From the NCBI GenBank assembly GCA_049324835.1, contig JBMOMT010000009.1, positions 1 to 28,569 on the forward strand: DNA of 28,569 nucleotides, in the 5' to 3' direction. Made by a program: the position numbers and the translations under genes. The DNA is from JBMOMT01 sp049324835. GTDB lineage: Bacteria; Chloroflexota; Anaerolineae; CAYNKW01. Below the pieces are notes generated by a model. The model ran no database searches. It was given only the letters and a program-made list of their open reading frames with translations, and was not told the DNA's origin. Position 1 is the first letter of the stretch, and every line of letters begins with the position of its first letter. Below, one piece after another: positions 8,053-16,867 of this stretch.

Positions 8053-8775
8053 TCACATCCCTACTGGAGCAACCATCTCCAGATCGAGCCCCTGGCGGCT
8101 GATCTCGAACCGGTCAGAGTGGCGGAGAGCATTGGCAAAGGGCGCCAGATCAAAGGGAAAGGTATAGGCCAGTTGTTCCAACTCTCTCAACAAGACCTGT
8201 TCCGCTTCGTGGGCGCGCAAGGCACAGTCCAGGAGCCACAGCGCCAGAGGTTGGTTCTCGGTCTGGCGGGGCGGCGTCGCCTCGTAACTGCCGCGTACGT
8301 CGGTTTCCTGCAGCACATGCCAGTCAATGAGAGTACGCAGCAAGCGTCGCACCGCTCGCTCCAGCGTCGTGCGTTGGCCCCAGTCTTCGATCATGCGGCG
8401 CTGAACCTGCGCCTGGCTGAAGCGGCCCTGCAGACGGCTCAACTGGCCGACGGTGGCGGCCACGTCGCGGAAAAAGGGATAGGCCAGCAGCGACAGGCCC
8501 CAGTGGAGGCAAAGGCGTTCTTCTGGGCTAACTTGAGCCGCCAGTTGAAGAGCCTCATCGCGCAAGGCTTGATCGGTTGTTGGCACCTTGACCCACAGGC
8601 GCAGCAGCACGGTGATCGTCTTGCGCTGCGCTTCTGGTCCTACCACTTTGTTCTCCAGGCAACGGTCAAGGCGCCCGGCCATGAGGTCGAAATCCAGACC
8701 CTCTTGACACAGGCCGACGACAGCATCCAACCAATCCAGTTGTACTTGGCGGTCAAAGCCGATGAAACGGTTCAT
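8053..8775 (-). CDS. Hypothetical BREX-operon protein in the brxA position (240 aa)
   Basis: Starts MNRFIGFDRQVQLDWLDAVV. It is helical, with no membrane segment or enzymatic motif that I can see. Segments such as PEAQRKTITVLLRLWVK and RTTLERAVRRLLRTLIDWHV suggest helix-turn-helix-like packing. Its ATG overlaps the pglZ stop by four bases (ATGA), and its stop lies 3 bases before the TIR-WD40 ATG, so it bridges the BREX and TIR parts of the operon. In BREX type 3 loci brxA (DUF1819) follows pglZ, and position alone makes this a BrxA candidate. I cannot confirm DUF1819 by eye, so I give no symbol. Confidence 0.6.
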   Translation of the reverse strand: MNRFIGFDRQVQLDWLDAVVGLCQEGLDFDLMAGRLDRCLENKVVGPEAQRKTITVLLRLWVKVPTTDQALRDEALQLAAQVSPEERLCLHWGLSLLAYPFFRDVAATVGQLSRLQGRFSQAQVQRRMIEDWGQRTTLERAVRRLLRTLIDWHVLQETDVRGSYEATPPRQTENQPLALWLLDCALRAHEAEQVLLRELEQLAYTFPFDLAPFANALRHSDRFEISRQGLDLEMVAPVGM

Positions 8776-10811
8776 GTGGTTATTCCCGAAATCTGGACGA
8801 ACGGTACGATGACTTCTTCCAGGGCCATGCCGCCATGACAGACGGTGCGCTGGCCCGCATCCAGGAAGGCATCCAGTTGTGGGGCGAGCAGCACCTTGAG
8901 TGGCTCAGGCAGGCCGACGTTGGTCCACTCGACCGCCGTCGGCGATTGTGCTGCCGCCAGAGCGACGAACGCCGCATCGTCGTACACGCGAGCGCGCTGG
9001 CTGCGCTTCTCGACCAGTACACCTTCCCTGATCTGGCCGATGCCGAGCGCGGAGACGTTGCCGTGATCCGAGGTGAGGTAAACGGTGAACGACGCTTCCA
9101 GCAGCCGGTCTACCAGCCTGGTCAGGTAGCGATGGCCGCTGTGCCAGAGCTGCACTTGTTGATGCATGCCGGCAGTGCCCAGTTGCATGCCGTGCAGGAT
9201 ATTGTCCACCGTGTTGATCACCAGGCCGACGGCCTGGGTTCGATGGTTTCCGATCAGCGCCTCGACTTCCGGCTCCAATCTGCCCTCGCCATCGGGGCGG
9301 AGGCTGCCGTCGGCGCTCAGGTCTTTTACCCCAAGATTACGCAGATAGCCGACGCTCGCCTCACCCAGGCCCCGCTCGCGCCAGAAACGCCGCCAGTGAG
9401 AGGCTTCCTGCCCGGTGGTGGCCCAGGAATTTGGGAAGAACTGCGGCGCAGCCCCGGCCAAGATCGCCTGGCGCGAGATGGAGGTCAGCGTGGGCACCCA
9501 GGCGAAAACAGCGCCCTCTTGCACGGACCAGCCGTGCGGCTCATCGCTCCAGACATCGCGGATGATGAGCCACTGATCCAGCGCCAGGCCATCCACCACG
9601 ACCAGCGCCAGGCGGGATTCGGGATATTGGGTTCGGTGGGCCGCCATGTGGTGGGCGATGTGATGCACCATTACCGGCTGGGGCACAAAGGGCAGGCTGT
9701 GCAGCGTATGATAGCGCATGTGCATCCATTCCGCAAATCGCTCCTCCAGCCGCAGGTGCAGCGTGCGATACCGCGCCGCCCTCTGTGCGTCCAGGCCGGG
9801 GACGAGGCGATGATGCAGGATGGTCAGCTCGGCCCAGCGCGCGGCAAAGCTCAGCCAGTCTTTGTGGCTCGCATCGGTCGCAGGCAGCCCGGCCTCCAGG
9901 CGCTCCAGCAATCCGGTCAAACGGCGCAACTCGAAGGCCTGCTCGTCCACCTCGATGCCCACCTGCGCCCAGCCCTCGACGGTCCAGCCCTCCGGCAGGG
10001 AGACCGGCTTGAGTTTACCTTCCAGGAAGAGGGTGTCCACATAGACGTGGACGTCCGCATCTTCGAAGGGTAGCAGGTCGCCGGCGTGGTAGGTGGCGCC
10101 TGGCTCGCGGGCCAGCACCTCGGCCGGTTGCCGGGCGGCCAGGTAATTGCCCCACCGCGCCTGCAAGAAGGCCAGGAAATCGGCCGCATTGTGAAGCATC
10201 GTTTCCAGCGGCCACGCTTCAAAGGCCGGATGGCGACGCAACGACTCCAGCAACAATGCATCGAGCCGGGGCGGCACCCGCTCTCGCCGCGCGTGGCGCG
10301 ACAGCAGTAGTTTGAGCAGGCTGGCCGGCGCGCTGATTTTGTCGGGCACGATGCCAAAGACATGTTGCAGCACAAACAGGGCGCTGGCCCGATCGCCCAT
10401 TTCCGGGCCGGTGTAGCCATGAGTGGCTTCATAGAGCCGTTGCAAGTCGGCGACATCCAGTTCGCTGACCACCGGGTAGCTCAGCCGGGGGAACAGGTCC
10501 GGCAGGCGGAAGGTGAGCATCCGGCCAGCCTGGAGCAGGTCGTAGGGCAGCGCGTGCAGGCTCGCCTCAGGCGAGCGCAGGATGACCACCAGGTCGGTGT
10601 CGTGACCGTCGTCCCAATACCGGCGGTAGTGGGACTCGTAGGCGTAACGAAAGGCCACGTGATCCTCAAAGGGCAGCAGCTCAAACCCGTTCTGACGGAT
10701 GGCGGCGAGCAGCTTCTCCTCTAGCATGAGGCCATCCGGATCGGCCACCAGCGTCAGGCGGTGGAGCGGCTCCTGAAAGTGTTGGAGGATGTAGTGTCGC
10801 CAGTTCGCCAT
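8772..10811 (-). CDS. pglZ: BREX phosphatase-like protein PglZ (679 aa)
   Basis: PglZ is the core alkaline-phosphatase-superfamily protein shared by all BREX types and is required for modification and defence. Visible signatures: an N-terminal LTLVADPDGLMLEEKLLAAI region, the metal-site strand LALVVVDGLALDQW near residue 400, YLTSDHGNVSALGIG near 580, and the closing HGGMALEEVIVPFVQI that ends BREX-3-type PglZ proteins. The ATG at 10811 is chosen over a frame opening 22 residues earlier because AGAGGTG precedes it at good spacing and the extra residues are low-complexity Arg/Ser. The next gene overlaps by four bases. Upstream lie a leftover pglX tail and fic. Length is in the BREX-3 range. 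Confidence 0.88.
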   Translation of the reverse strand: MANWRHYILQHFQEPLHRLTLVADPDGLMLEEKLLAAIRQNGFELLPFEDHVAFRYAYESHYRRYWDDGHDTDLVVILRSPEASLHALPYDLLQAGRMLTFRLPDLFPRLSYPVVSELDVADLQRLYEATHGYTGPEMGDRASALFVLQHVFGIVPDKISAPASLLKLLLSRHARRERVPPRLDALLLESLRRHPAFEAWPLETMLHNAADFLAFLQARWGNYLAARQPAEVLAREPGATYHAGDLLPFEDADVHVYVDTLFLEGKLKPVSLPEGWTVEGWAQVGIEVDEQAFELRRLTGLLERLEAGLPATDASHKDWLSFAARWAELTILHHRLVPGLDAQRAARYRTLHLRLEERFAEWMHMRYHTLHSLPFVPQPVMVHHIAHHMAAHRTQYPESRLALVVVDGLALDQWLIIRDVWSDEPHGWSVQEGAVFAWVPTLTSISRQAILAGAAPQFFPNSWATTGQEASHWRRFWRERGLGEASVGYLRNLGVKDLSADGSLRPDGEGRLEPEVEALIGNHRTQAVGLVINTVDNILHGMQLGTAGMHQQVQLWHSGHRYLTRLVDRLLEASFTVYLTSDHGNVSALGIGQIREGVLVEKRSQRARVYDDAAFVALAAAQSPTAVEWTNVGLPEPLKVLLAPQLDAFLDAGQRTVCHGGMALEEVIVPFVQISGITT

Positions 10812-10823
10812 GGTCGCACCTCT

Positions 10824-10946
10824 ACACCAACCGCCCCTGCTGCGGCTCCGTCTCGGTGCGCATGAGCGTGTTGTCATAGTACTTCAGCAGCCCCGCGTCC
10901 TCCTGCAGCACCAACGGCGGCAGCCGCTCGGCGACCTTGACGGTAA
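10824..10946 (-). pseudogene. Duplicated remnant of the pglX 3' end
   Basis: The last roughly 37 codons of pglX occur a second time here, between fic and pglZ. VAERLPPLVLQEDAGLLKYY and the ending QGRLV-stop match VADRLPPSVLQEDAGLLMYY and QGRLL-stop at 12082-12205. The DNA copies align without gaps, at roughly 80 percent identity by eye. There is no matching upstream pglX sequence, so this is a non-functional scar. It could still be translated as a short tail from a nearby ATG, but nothing supports that. Confidence 0.8.
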
Positions 10947-10966
10947 ATTTGTTTTTTCGCCTCATT

Positions 10967-12049
10967 TTACGCCTCATCCGGGGGCGTTTGCGCCTCATCA
11001 CGCCCGGCCAGGACATAGTGCGTACCCCGCCCTACGCCGCGCTGTCGCAGCAACCCACGGGCGACCAGGTCAGCCAGGTCCCGCTGCGCCGTGGCGCGGG
11101 CCACGCGATTCCATTGAGAGTAGAGCTCGGTCGTCAGGCGCGATTCGTGTGAGAGGAACTCCAGGGCTTGGATCTGACGTGGGTTCAGGTCCAGGGCAGC
11201 CGTCTGTGGTGCTGCCGCCTGGCCCACGATCTGCTCCAGGGTTTTGATGCGCTCCTCCAGCCGCACCATCTCCACGGCAATCCCCTGGACAAAGTATTCC
11301 AGCCATTCGGTCAGGTCGCCGCTCTGATCGGCCGCGGCCAACGCCTCATAGTAGGAGCGCCGGTCCACGTTATAGTACTCTTCCAATGCAAAGAAACGCC
11401 GGGTGTCGAAACCTCGCTTGTAGAGGATCAGGGTGGCCAGGGCGCGCGCCGTGCGGCCGTTGCCGTCCACAAAGGGATGAATACGAACGCACTCGTAATG
11501 GGCGATGCCGGCGTGTAAAACCGGCATCAGTTCATTGGCCTGGGAGCTGTTGAGCCAGGCGACCAGGTCGGCCACCAGGTGTGGTATCTCCTCCCAGTCA
11601 GGTGGTCGGAAGCGCACCTCGCCCGTGGCGGGGATGCCGACGACCACCGGCACCTGGCGGTAACGTCCCGACTCGTGCTCTGCCAGGACGTTGTGCACGA
11701 CCAGACGGTGCAGTTGAAGGATCGTGCCCTCTGTGACGGGCTCGTCGGGCCGACCCTGGTATTGGCGGTCGATATAGGTTAGCACCTCGACATAGTTGAG
11801 CACTTCGCGCTTTTCGTGGGGATGGGCTGCCACCTCGCGGCCTTCGAGCAGGTCGGTGACCTCTTCCAGTGAGAGCGGGTTGCCCTCGATGCTGGTCGAG
11901 TGGTGGGCGCTGCGGACCAGGGCCTCGTGCCGCAGTTGAGACTCCCACTGCGCGGCAATGGGGGCGCGCAGGACCACCGCGCGCGCCGCCTCGATACGGC
12001 CAATCATGGCGATCAAGGCGTCGGTGCGTTGGAAGCTCGGTTCGTACAT
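10967..12049 (-). CDS. fic: Fic-domain protein with winged-helix C-terminus (360 aa)
   Basis: Fic enzymes usually transfer AMP from ATP to a target protein hydroxyl. The catalytic loop HPFVDGNGRTAR (191-202) is complete. An N-terminal SxxxEG inhibitory motif (STSIEG, 51-56) makes this a class II, self-inhibited Fic. The last 80 residues (LNPRQIQALEFLSHESRLTT ... ATAQRDLADLVARGLLRQRG) form a winged helix-turn-helix, as in many free-standing Fic proteins with a DNA-binding tail. The ATG at 12049 is preferred to the adjacent GTG because GGAGGAGG is seven bases away. It occupies the place between pglX and pglZ where BREX type 3 usually has the helicase brxHII. Target unknown; a regulatory or toxin role is inferred. 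Confidence 0.9.
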   Translation of the reverse strand: MYEPSFQRTDALIAMIGRIEAARAVVLRAPIAAQWESQLRHEALVRSAHHSTSIEGNPLSLEEVTDLLEGREVAAHPHEKREVLNYVEVLTYIDRQYQGRPDEPVTEGTILQLHRLVVHNVLAEHESGRYRQVPVVVGIPATGEVRFRPPDWEEIPHLVADLVAWLNSSQANELMPVLHAGIAHYECVRIHPFVDGNGRTARALATLILYKRGFDTRRFFALEEYYNVDRRSYYEALAAADQSGDLTEWLEYFVQGIAVEMVRLEERIKTLEQIVGQAAAPQTAALDLNPRQIQALEFLSHESRLTTELYSQWNRVARATAQRDLADLVARGLLRQRGVGRGTHYVLAGRDEAQTPPDEA

Positions 12050-12081
12050 CACTGCCCCTCCTCCGGGCTCCGGGCGAGAGA

Positions 12082-15000
12082 TTATAGCAGTCGCCCCTGC
12101 TCCGGCTCCGACTCCGCCCGCATCAATGCATTGTCGTAGTACATCAGCAGGCCGGCGTCCTCCTGCAGCACCGACGGCGGCAGCCGGTCGGCGACCTGGA
12201 CGATGAGATTGTAATCCCGCTCGTGCCAGGCGTGTTTAAAGCCGGCCCGCACCGCCTCGGTGCGAAAGACCTTCAACCGCCCCTTGCCCTGGGCGTACTC
12301 GCCGAATTCACGCAGCAGCGAGCGCTCGCGCAGTTTTTCCAGGTCGCCCTGGCGGGCCGGATCGGGCACGTACCAGCGCTCCCGCTCGTCCTTGAGAAAA
12401 CTCTGAGCCAGCATGTCGCCCAGCTCCGGCAGGGCCTCGTGGCGGGCCTGGTGCAGTTCACGCAAGAACTTGGGCTGGAGGTCCTGGTAGGTCTGGGGAC
12501 CGGCGCCAATGTCGGGGTCCAGCTCGCGGCGCAGCCATTGGATGGCCGACTTTTCGTCGGTGACAAAGAGGGCAAGCTGTTCCACCTTGGTGGCCCGCAT
12601 CCGCTCGCGGTCGTATTCGGCGGCCTGGTCGGGCAGGAAGTACATCTCGTCGCGCTCGGGGAAGCGTTGCTTGAGGCCGGCGTAAAAGTCGGCGGCGCCC
12701 AGGGGCACGCTGAAGCCGCGCTGGATGTGAAAGGCGACCATGCGGTCGTAGAGCAGGTAGGATTGCCGCTCGGCGACGACCTCCAGCGCTGGTGCGTCGG
12801 GCATCTTGCCCGATGGGGTGGCAGGCAAGATGCCTGCCCTACGTTCGACGACTTCCAGCGCCGGTGCGTCGGNNNNNNNNNNNNNNNNNNNNNNNNNNNN
12901 NNNNNNNNNNNNNNNNNNNNNNNNNNNNNNNNNNNNNNNNNNNNNNNNNNNNNNNNNNNNNNNNNNNNNNNNGCATCTTGCCCGATGGGGCGGCAGGCAG
13001 GATGCCTGCCCTACGTTCGACGACGACTTCCATCGCCGGTGCGTCGGGCATCTTGCCCGATGGGGTGGCAGGCAGGATGCCTGCCCTACGCTCGACGACT
13101 TCCAGCGCCGGTGCGTCGGGCATCTTGCCCGATGGGGTGGCAGGCATCTTGCCCGATGGGGCGGCAGGCAGGATGCCTGCCCTACGTTCGACGACGACTT
13201 CCATCGCCGGTGCGTCGGGCATCTTGCCCGATGGGGTGGCAGGCAGGATGCCTGCCCTACGCTCGACGACGACGGGCAATTGGGCCAGGTGCTGACGGAC
13301 GAAGGCCCAGGCGCCTTCTGTGCTGCCGGCCTGCTCCAGAAAGCGGCGCTCAAAGCCGGTGCGAGGTTTGTAGGCGGAGATGATGAGGTCTTGTTTGACG
13401 GCGGCAGTGCTTGTGTACTGCTTGAATGAGCCTTGTTTTTTGTCTAGAGAACGAACGTCGGCTATCACAAAGCCTGATCGAAGAATAGCCTCTTGAATGG
13501 CATTCCACACGCGGTTCTGAGAATTGTGGAATTCGACCGTCATCCAACGCCCTGGCTTGAGAATACGATAGAATTCACGGAAACAGCCTTCCATCAGATG
13601 TTGGTATTCCAGCAAGCCTTTGCGCTGTGTTTGGTTGACTACTGCCTCTGGCTCACTATTTGTAGGTGTCCGCAGCCAAGTCTCCCAGTAGAAACTCAAT
13701 TCTGAATACATCAAGTTGCCACCGAACGGAGGATCTACAAAGACATAATCTATTGTGCTGTCAGCAATACCAACCAGGGATGTAGCTGATTGCAAAGTTA
13801 TCACTGCATCGTCCAGAAACAGGCTTTGGCTCATACTACGGAACAGCTTTGCCAGAGTTCTGGAACGATCGCTGAAGGATCGAATCACCTGAACTTCTGG
13901 AATTGTTGATGAGATATAGAGTGTCCCCTTTGTACCCGCGTTAATTGGACCACCACCCCCGCGAAAATAGTAACTGAATGCAATGCTTGCCAGCTTGGTA
14001 ACTGCTCTGAGACTAGCTGTAAAGCAGAATCTGAGTAGGTTTCTCACTTCGGGATTTGCCCTGTAGAGCCGTTGCCACAACGCAGCCAGTACCCACAGAT
14101 TTCTTTGCGTATAGAAGTGGTGGACGTGAGTGATGCCAATGTCATCGTTGCGGTGCGACTCGTCGCCTTCAGGCATGCGGTCGGTGGGAAACCAATACGG
14201 AATGTCACTCTCCTCAATGCGCCGGATGAGGGCCAGGTCGTCGGCATCGGGGGTTTTTTCGTAGCGGCGGCTTCTAGCCGTCGAATGGCTGGAAGCCATG
14301 CCCACCGAAGCCATGCCCACCGAAGCCATGCCCACCGAGTAGTTGATGAGCACCGGCACCTGCCTGGCCCGGCGCACGGTCTGGTTCAGGGCGCGGTCGA
14401 ACACGGTCTCCCAGGCGCGCTCCAGGGTTCGTTTGCTCTGTTCGGCCCCGCAGCCGGGGCAGGGGAAGGCGTCGCGCACCTGGCCGGTCTCCTTGTCCAC
14501 GGCCACGTCCCAAAACACCATCTCGCGCCCGCACTCTGGGCACACAAACACGTCCGACCAGACCGTGTAGTTGATCTTGCCCTGTGGAGCAGGCTTCCAG
14601 CCTGCTCGCTCAAACCCCCCATGCAGCCAAAACCACTCATAGTCCCACGGAGAAACAGCCAGACCGGCCTTGACCGGATTATGGGCGATGTAACTCAGAA
14701 TACGGTGGTATTCCTCCGGATTACGAACGATGTGGTCATACGTCTCGGACTGCCAGACTGTCTCGCCGCGCCGGTTTTCGACCTGGTTGATCTCGTTGGC
14801 GCTGTATGATTTGACGCTGTGCATCAGGACGGACAGGTCCCAATAGACGCCGGGTTGTTTTTCTAGCGGCGAGAGGATGGCATGCACATGGTCGGGCATC
14901 ACCACTGCTGCGATCAGGTCAAGACGTTGGCCGTTCCAGAACTGAAGTGCACTGAGGACGACGTCACGGGCCGCCGGTGAAAGCTGGCGTTGGCTGGCCG

Positions 15001-15982
15001 TATTGAAGGTGATGAAATAGTGTGCCCCCGGAAGCTGCCAGTGGGGCAAGTCTCCCTGTCGGATGGTGAACTCGGTGATGCCTTGTAGAGAGGGCATCCT
15101 GCCCTCTGGGGATGGCAAGATGCCCTCTGGGGATGGCAAGATGCCATCCCTACATTTGTCTTCTATGATCTTCTGGATGAGCCGGCAAGATGCCGGCTCC
15201 ACATGCCAGGTCTCGTACATCCAGCCGCACTCGGCTTCCACCTCGCGCAGGATGCGTTGGGCCTCGCGCTCGAAGGCGGCGGCGTCCACCGGCGTGTTAT
15301 AGTTGTAGGCGATAAAGGTGGCCGCCGGGGAGAGATCCACCAGCGCCGCCTTGCGCACTCCCAATCGGGAGATCGTCTGGTCTCGTTCATCCAGGATCGT
15401 GCCGTCCTTGTTCACCCGGTAGCCCAGGCTCTCCACAGTTTTTTTGTCGCCGCACAGTTGGGCGGCCACGCCGGTCATGCCAGTGCCGCAAAAGCCATCA
15501 AAGACGACGTCGCCAGGGTCGGTGTAGTGCAGGATGTAGCGCATCACCGCCTTGTGGGGCACCTTGGTGTGGTAGGAATGGGCGTTGTAGATGGGGTCGT
15601 TCTTGCCCTCGCTCACGTCGGCGGCAAAGGGCTCGCGGCGGTAGACTCCCATCCCCGGCCCTTCTCCCGCTTGCAGGGGAAGGGAGTCGCCGTTGTCGTC
15701 GGTATCATCGGGCAGACCCAATTCCTGGCGCAGTTGGGCGCGCTCGGCCTGCCAGCGCGCCAGGATCTCGGGCAGGAAAGGGTTGGGGCAGACGGTGTAG
15801 GTGGGCGGGTCGGACAGGGCCAGGATGTCCTCATCCTCGCCAAGAGGAAAACCCTCGATGGCGCGGAATTCGGGGTCCTTCAGCTTCTCCCGCAGGCGCT
15901 CCAGATACTCGGCTCGCTCAGTCTCGCGGGCGGCTTGGTACGGAGTGGGTTCGTCGCGGATGAGTTGGGGTTGGTGGGTCAT
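12082..15982 (-). CDS. pglX: BREX type 3 DNA methyltransferase PglX (DUF1156 family), with guest insertions and an assembly gap
   Basis: Adenine-type DNA methyltransferase that would mark host DNA for the BREX system. The conserved N-terminal block continues through YNAHSYHTKVPHKAVMRYIL, and motif I VVFDGFCGTGMTG falls near residues 158-170. A zinc-ribbon region (CPECGREMVFW, CPGCGAEQ) precedes motif IV YVFVDPPFGGNLMYSE near 747. A C-terminal helical domain ends QGRLL. Residues about 274-466 are a RAYT transposase inserted in frame, and a repeat-encoded linker of about 24-residue units precedes the C-terminal domain. The 100 Ns break the reading frame artificially: known bases on both sides total a multiple of three, so one gene is intended. 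GGAAAGG precedes the ATG, and the gene starts 13 bases after the nucleotidyltransferase stop. Whether the protein is active with these insertions is unknown. Confidence 0.85.
12779..13272. repeat. In-frame palindromic repeat array within pglX
   Basis: Units of 72 or 75 bp start at GCATCTTGCC at 12801, 12973, 13048, 13120 and 13219, with one 24-bp partial unit at 13144. Each contains the inverted repeats GGGCATCTTGCCC and GGCAGGATGCCTGCC. Each full unit encodes about 24-25 residues built from GILPA-PSGKMP and DAPALEVVERRA. All unit lengths are multiples of three, so the array extends the protein without breaking it. The array spans the N gap. Confidence 0.9.
12873..12972. other. Assembly gap of 100 Ns
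   Basis: Exactly 100 N positions, a scaffold placeholder. The left flank ends GGTGCGTCGG and the right flank starts GCATCTTGCC. Joined, they recreate the repeat-unit junction seen at 13041-13057, so the missing part is a whole number of units (possibly zero). Confidence 0.97.
14267..14336. repeat. REP-like palindrome plus three 15-bp tandem repeats in pglX
   Basis: A palindrome GGCTTCTAGCC/GGCTGGAAGCC (about 14270-14297) is followed by three identical 15-bp units (GAAGCCATGCCCACC at 14292, 14307 and 14322). On the minus strand the units encode VGMAS three times, in frame with pglX. Confidence 0.85.
14583..15160 (-). mobile_element. REP-associated tyrosine transposase (RAYT, Y1/IS200-like) inserted in frame in pglX
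   Basis: The translated stretch is a nearly complete HUH single-strand transposase of the RAYT group. It shows AHYFITFNTASQRQL, the metal-binding HUH motif in VVMPDHVHAILSP, a catalytic tyrosine in LMHSVKSYSANEIN, and WQSETYDHIVRNPEEYHRIL followed by YIAHNPVKAGL. It is about 190 codons with no stop, entering from pglX residues IIEDKCRDG and returning to KINYTVWSDV. An internal ATG at 15097 could start an independent protein, but it would run into pglX. The left end carries palindromes GGGATGGCATCTTGCCATCC and GGGCAGGATGCCC; the right end carries GAGCAGGCTGGAAGCCTGC. RAYTs move such REP palindromes, and the pglX array is built from similar ones. Boundaries are good to about ten bases. Confidence 0.85.
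15179..15199. repeat. REP-like palindrome in pglX
   Basis: GAGCCGGC-AAGAT-GCCGGCTC, a perfect 8-bp stem with a 5-base loop, just outside the RAYT left end and in frame (it encodes EPASCRL). It shares the GGCATCTTGCC-type core with the pglX array, so it may be the true outer boundary of the insertion. Confidence 0.75.
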
Positions 15983-15995
15983 GGGTTACCTTTCC

Positions 15996-16637
15996 TCAGT
16001 TCTGGGCGCGGTCGGCCTCCCGACGGGCAGCCTGTTTGATGGCCTGCCACAGATCGATCACGTCGTGGCCCAAAGTCCTGACCTGGGCGTCTATGAAGGG
16101 CTCGTCAAAGCCGGCGCTCAGGGCTGGGTCCAGACTCAGGTAATGAAAGACCATCATCTCATAGATGTCCGTTTCGTGTTTGCGCGACCGTCCCTGACTC
16201 CAGGCCATCAGCTTGCCGAGGATCACGTCTTCGGGGCGGGCGCACCACACCTCAAAGGACACGCCCGCCGGCAGCTCGATCGTCTGTCGCACCCGGCGCT
16301 GGAACGCTCCACTGTAACGTGAGGCCATCGCCAGCGGCAGCAGGTCGGCCTTTTCGCCCCGGTCGGTATCAATGATGTTGAACATGATGCCCAGGCGGAT
16401 GGATTCACGCATCTGGTGCGGGTCGGCGTAATAGCGCGGCAGCGGGTAGGCGGTTGCCAGAGCTTGGATGTGCTGCTCGTCCAAAGCGACCACGATGTCA
16501 ATGTCGTAGGTGGTGCGGGTGCTGCCATAGACGATGGCGGCAAAGGCGCCGATGATCATATAGGGCGCGCCGATGGCCTCTAACGTTTGCAGGATGTCCA
16601 GGAAAAGGCTAAGGTCCGGGGGACGTTCGTTGGGCAC
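15996..16637 (-). CDS. MNT/AbiEii-like nucleotidyltransferase (213 aa)
   Basis: Nucleotidyltransferase-fold protein. Residues 27-52 hold the signature MIIGAFAAIVYGSTRTTYDI followed by DIVVAL, in which D45 and D47 are the metal-binding pair. GKLMAWSQGRSRKHETDI later in the chain is the KL...H..D motif of DUF6036/AbiEii-like members. The start is GTG at 16637, supported by GGAGGAGG upstream. It overlaps the end of the small upstream gene by 29 bases, which suggests coupled translation. Such pairs are common in Chloroflexi and cyanobacteria and resemble toxin-antitoxin modules in which the enzyme modifies a partner or tRNA. A role in the BREX operon is inferred from position only. Confidence 0.82.
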   Translation of the reverse strand: MPNERPPDLSLFLDILQTLEAIGAPYMIIGAFAAIVYGSTRTTYDIDIVVALDEQHIQALATAYPLPRYYADPHQMRESIRLGIMFNIIDTDRGEKADLLPLAMASRYSGAFQRRVRQTIELPAGVSFEVWCARPEDVILGKLMAWSQGRSRKHETDIYEMMVFHYLSLDPALSAGFDEPFIDAQVRTLGHDVIDLWQAIKQAARREADRAQN

Positions 16638-16866
16638 GAGCCACCTCCTCCAACACTTTCAGGTTGACGGCACGGGCCGAGAGCGCGGGGTATCGGCGGC
16701 GCAGGCGGCCACGGATCAACGCCACGGCCAGTTCTCGCGCGTGGAGCATGGCCTGGATGCGCCCACCGGCCGATAGGCGGCTCAGCAGGCGCATCTGCGC
16801 CAGGTCTACCGGGTCGAACTCCAAACGTTCAATGTCTGGGTGAGTATCGGGCCACAATGTGCTCAT
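16609..16866 (-). CDS. Small partner of the nucleotidyltransferase (85 aa)
   Basis: Starts MSTLWPDTHPDIERLEFDPV and continues MLHARELAVALIRGRLRRRY and NLKVLEEVARA. It belongs in pattern to the short helical proteins usually encoded just before DUF6036-type nucleotidyltransferases (THP near the start, a repeated Leu/Arg helix, RRRYP). ATG at 16866 is one base after the brxC stop (TGAAATG); an upstream TTG at 16878 is possible but less likely. The end overlaps the next gene by 29 bases. It could be the antitoxin or scaffold of the pair. The biochemical role is unknown. Confidence 0.7.
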   Translation of the reverse strand: MSTLWPDTHPDIERLEFDPVDLAQMRLLSRLSAGGRIQAMLHARELAVALIRGRLRRRYPALSARAVNLKVLEEVARAQRTSPGP

Positions 16867-16867
16867 T

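Noticed and set aside
10812..10877. 22-residue extension of PglZ
   Set aside because: Arg/Ser-rich, overlaps the pglX tail remnant, and has no ribosome site, unlike ATG 10811.
12779..13272. Possible CRISPR array
   Set aside because: Repeats are adjacent units without unique spacers, contain palindromes and encode an in-frame peptide; no cas genes are present.
13279..13353. Frame starting MSAAFWSRPAAQ that reads into the gap
   Set aside because: It is the wrong frame before the Ns; only the part after the gap matches the pglX C-terminus. It arises because 100 is not a multiple of three.
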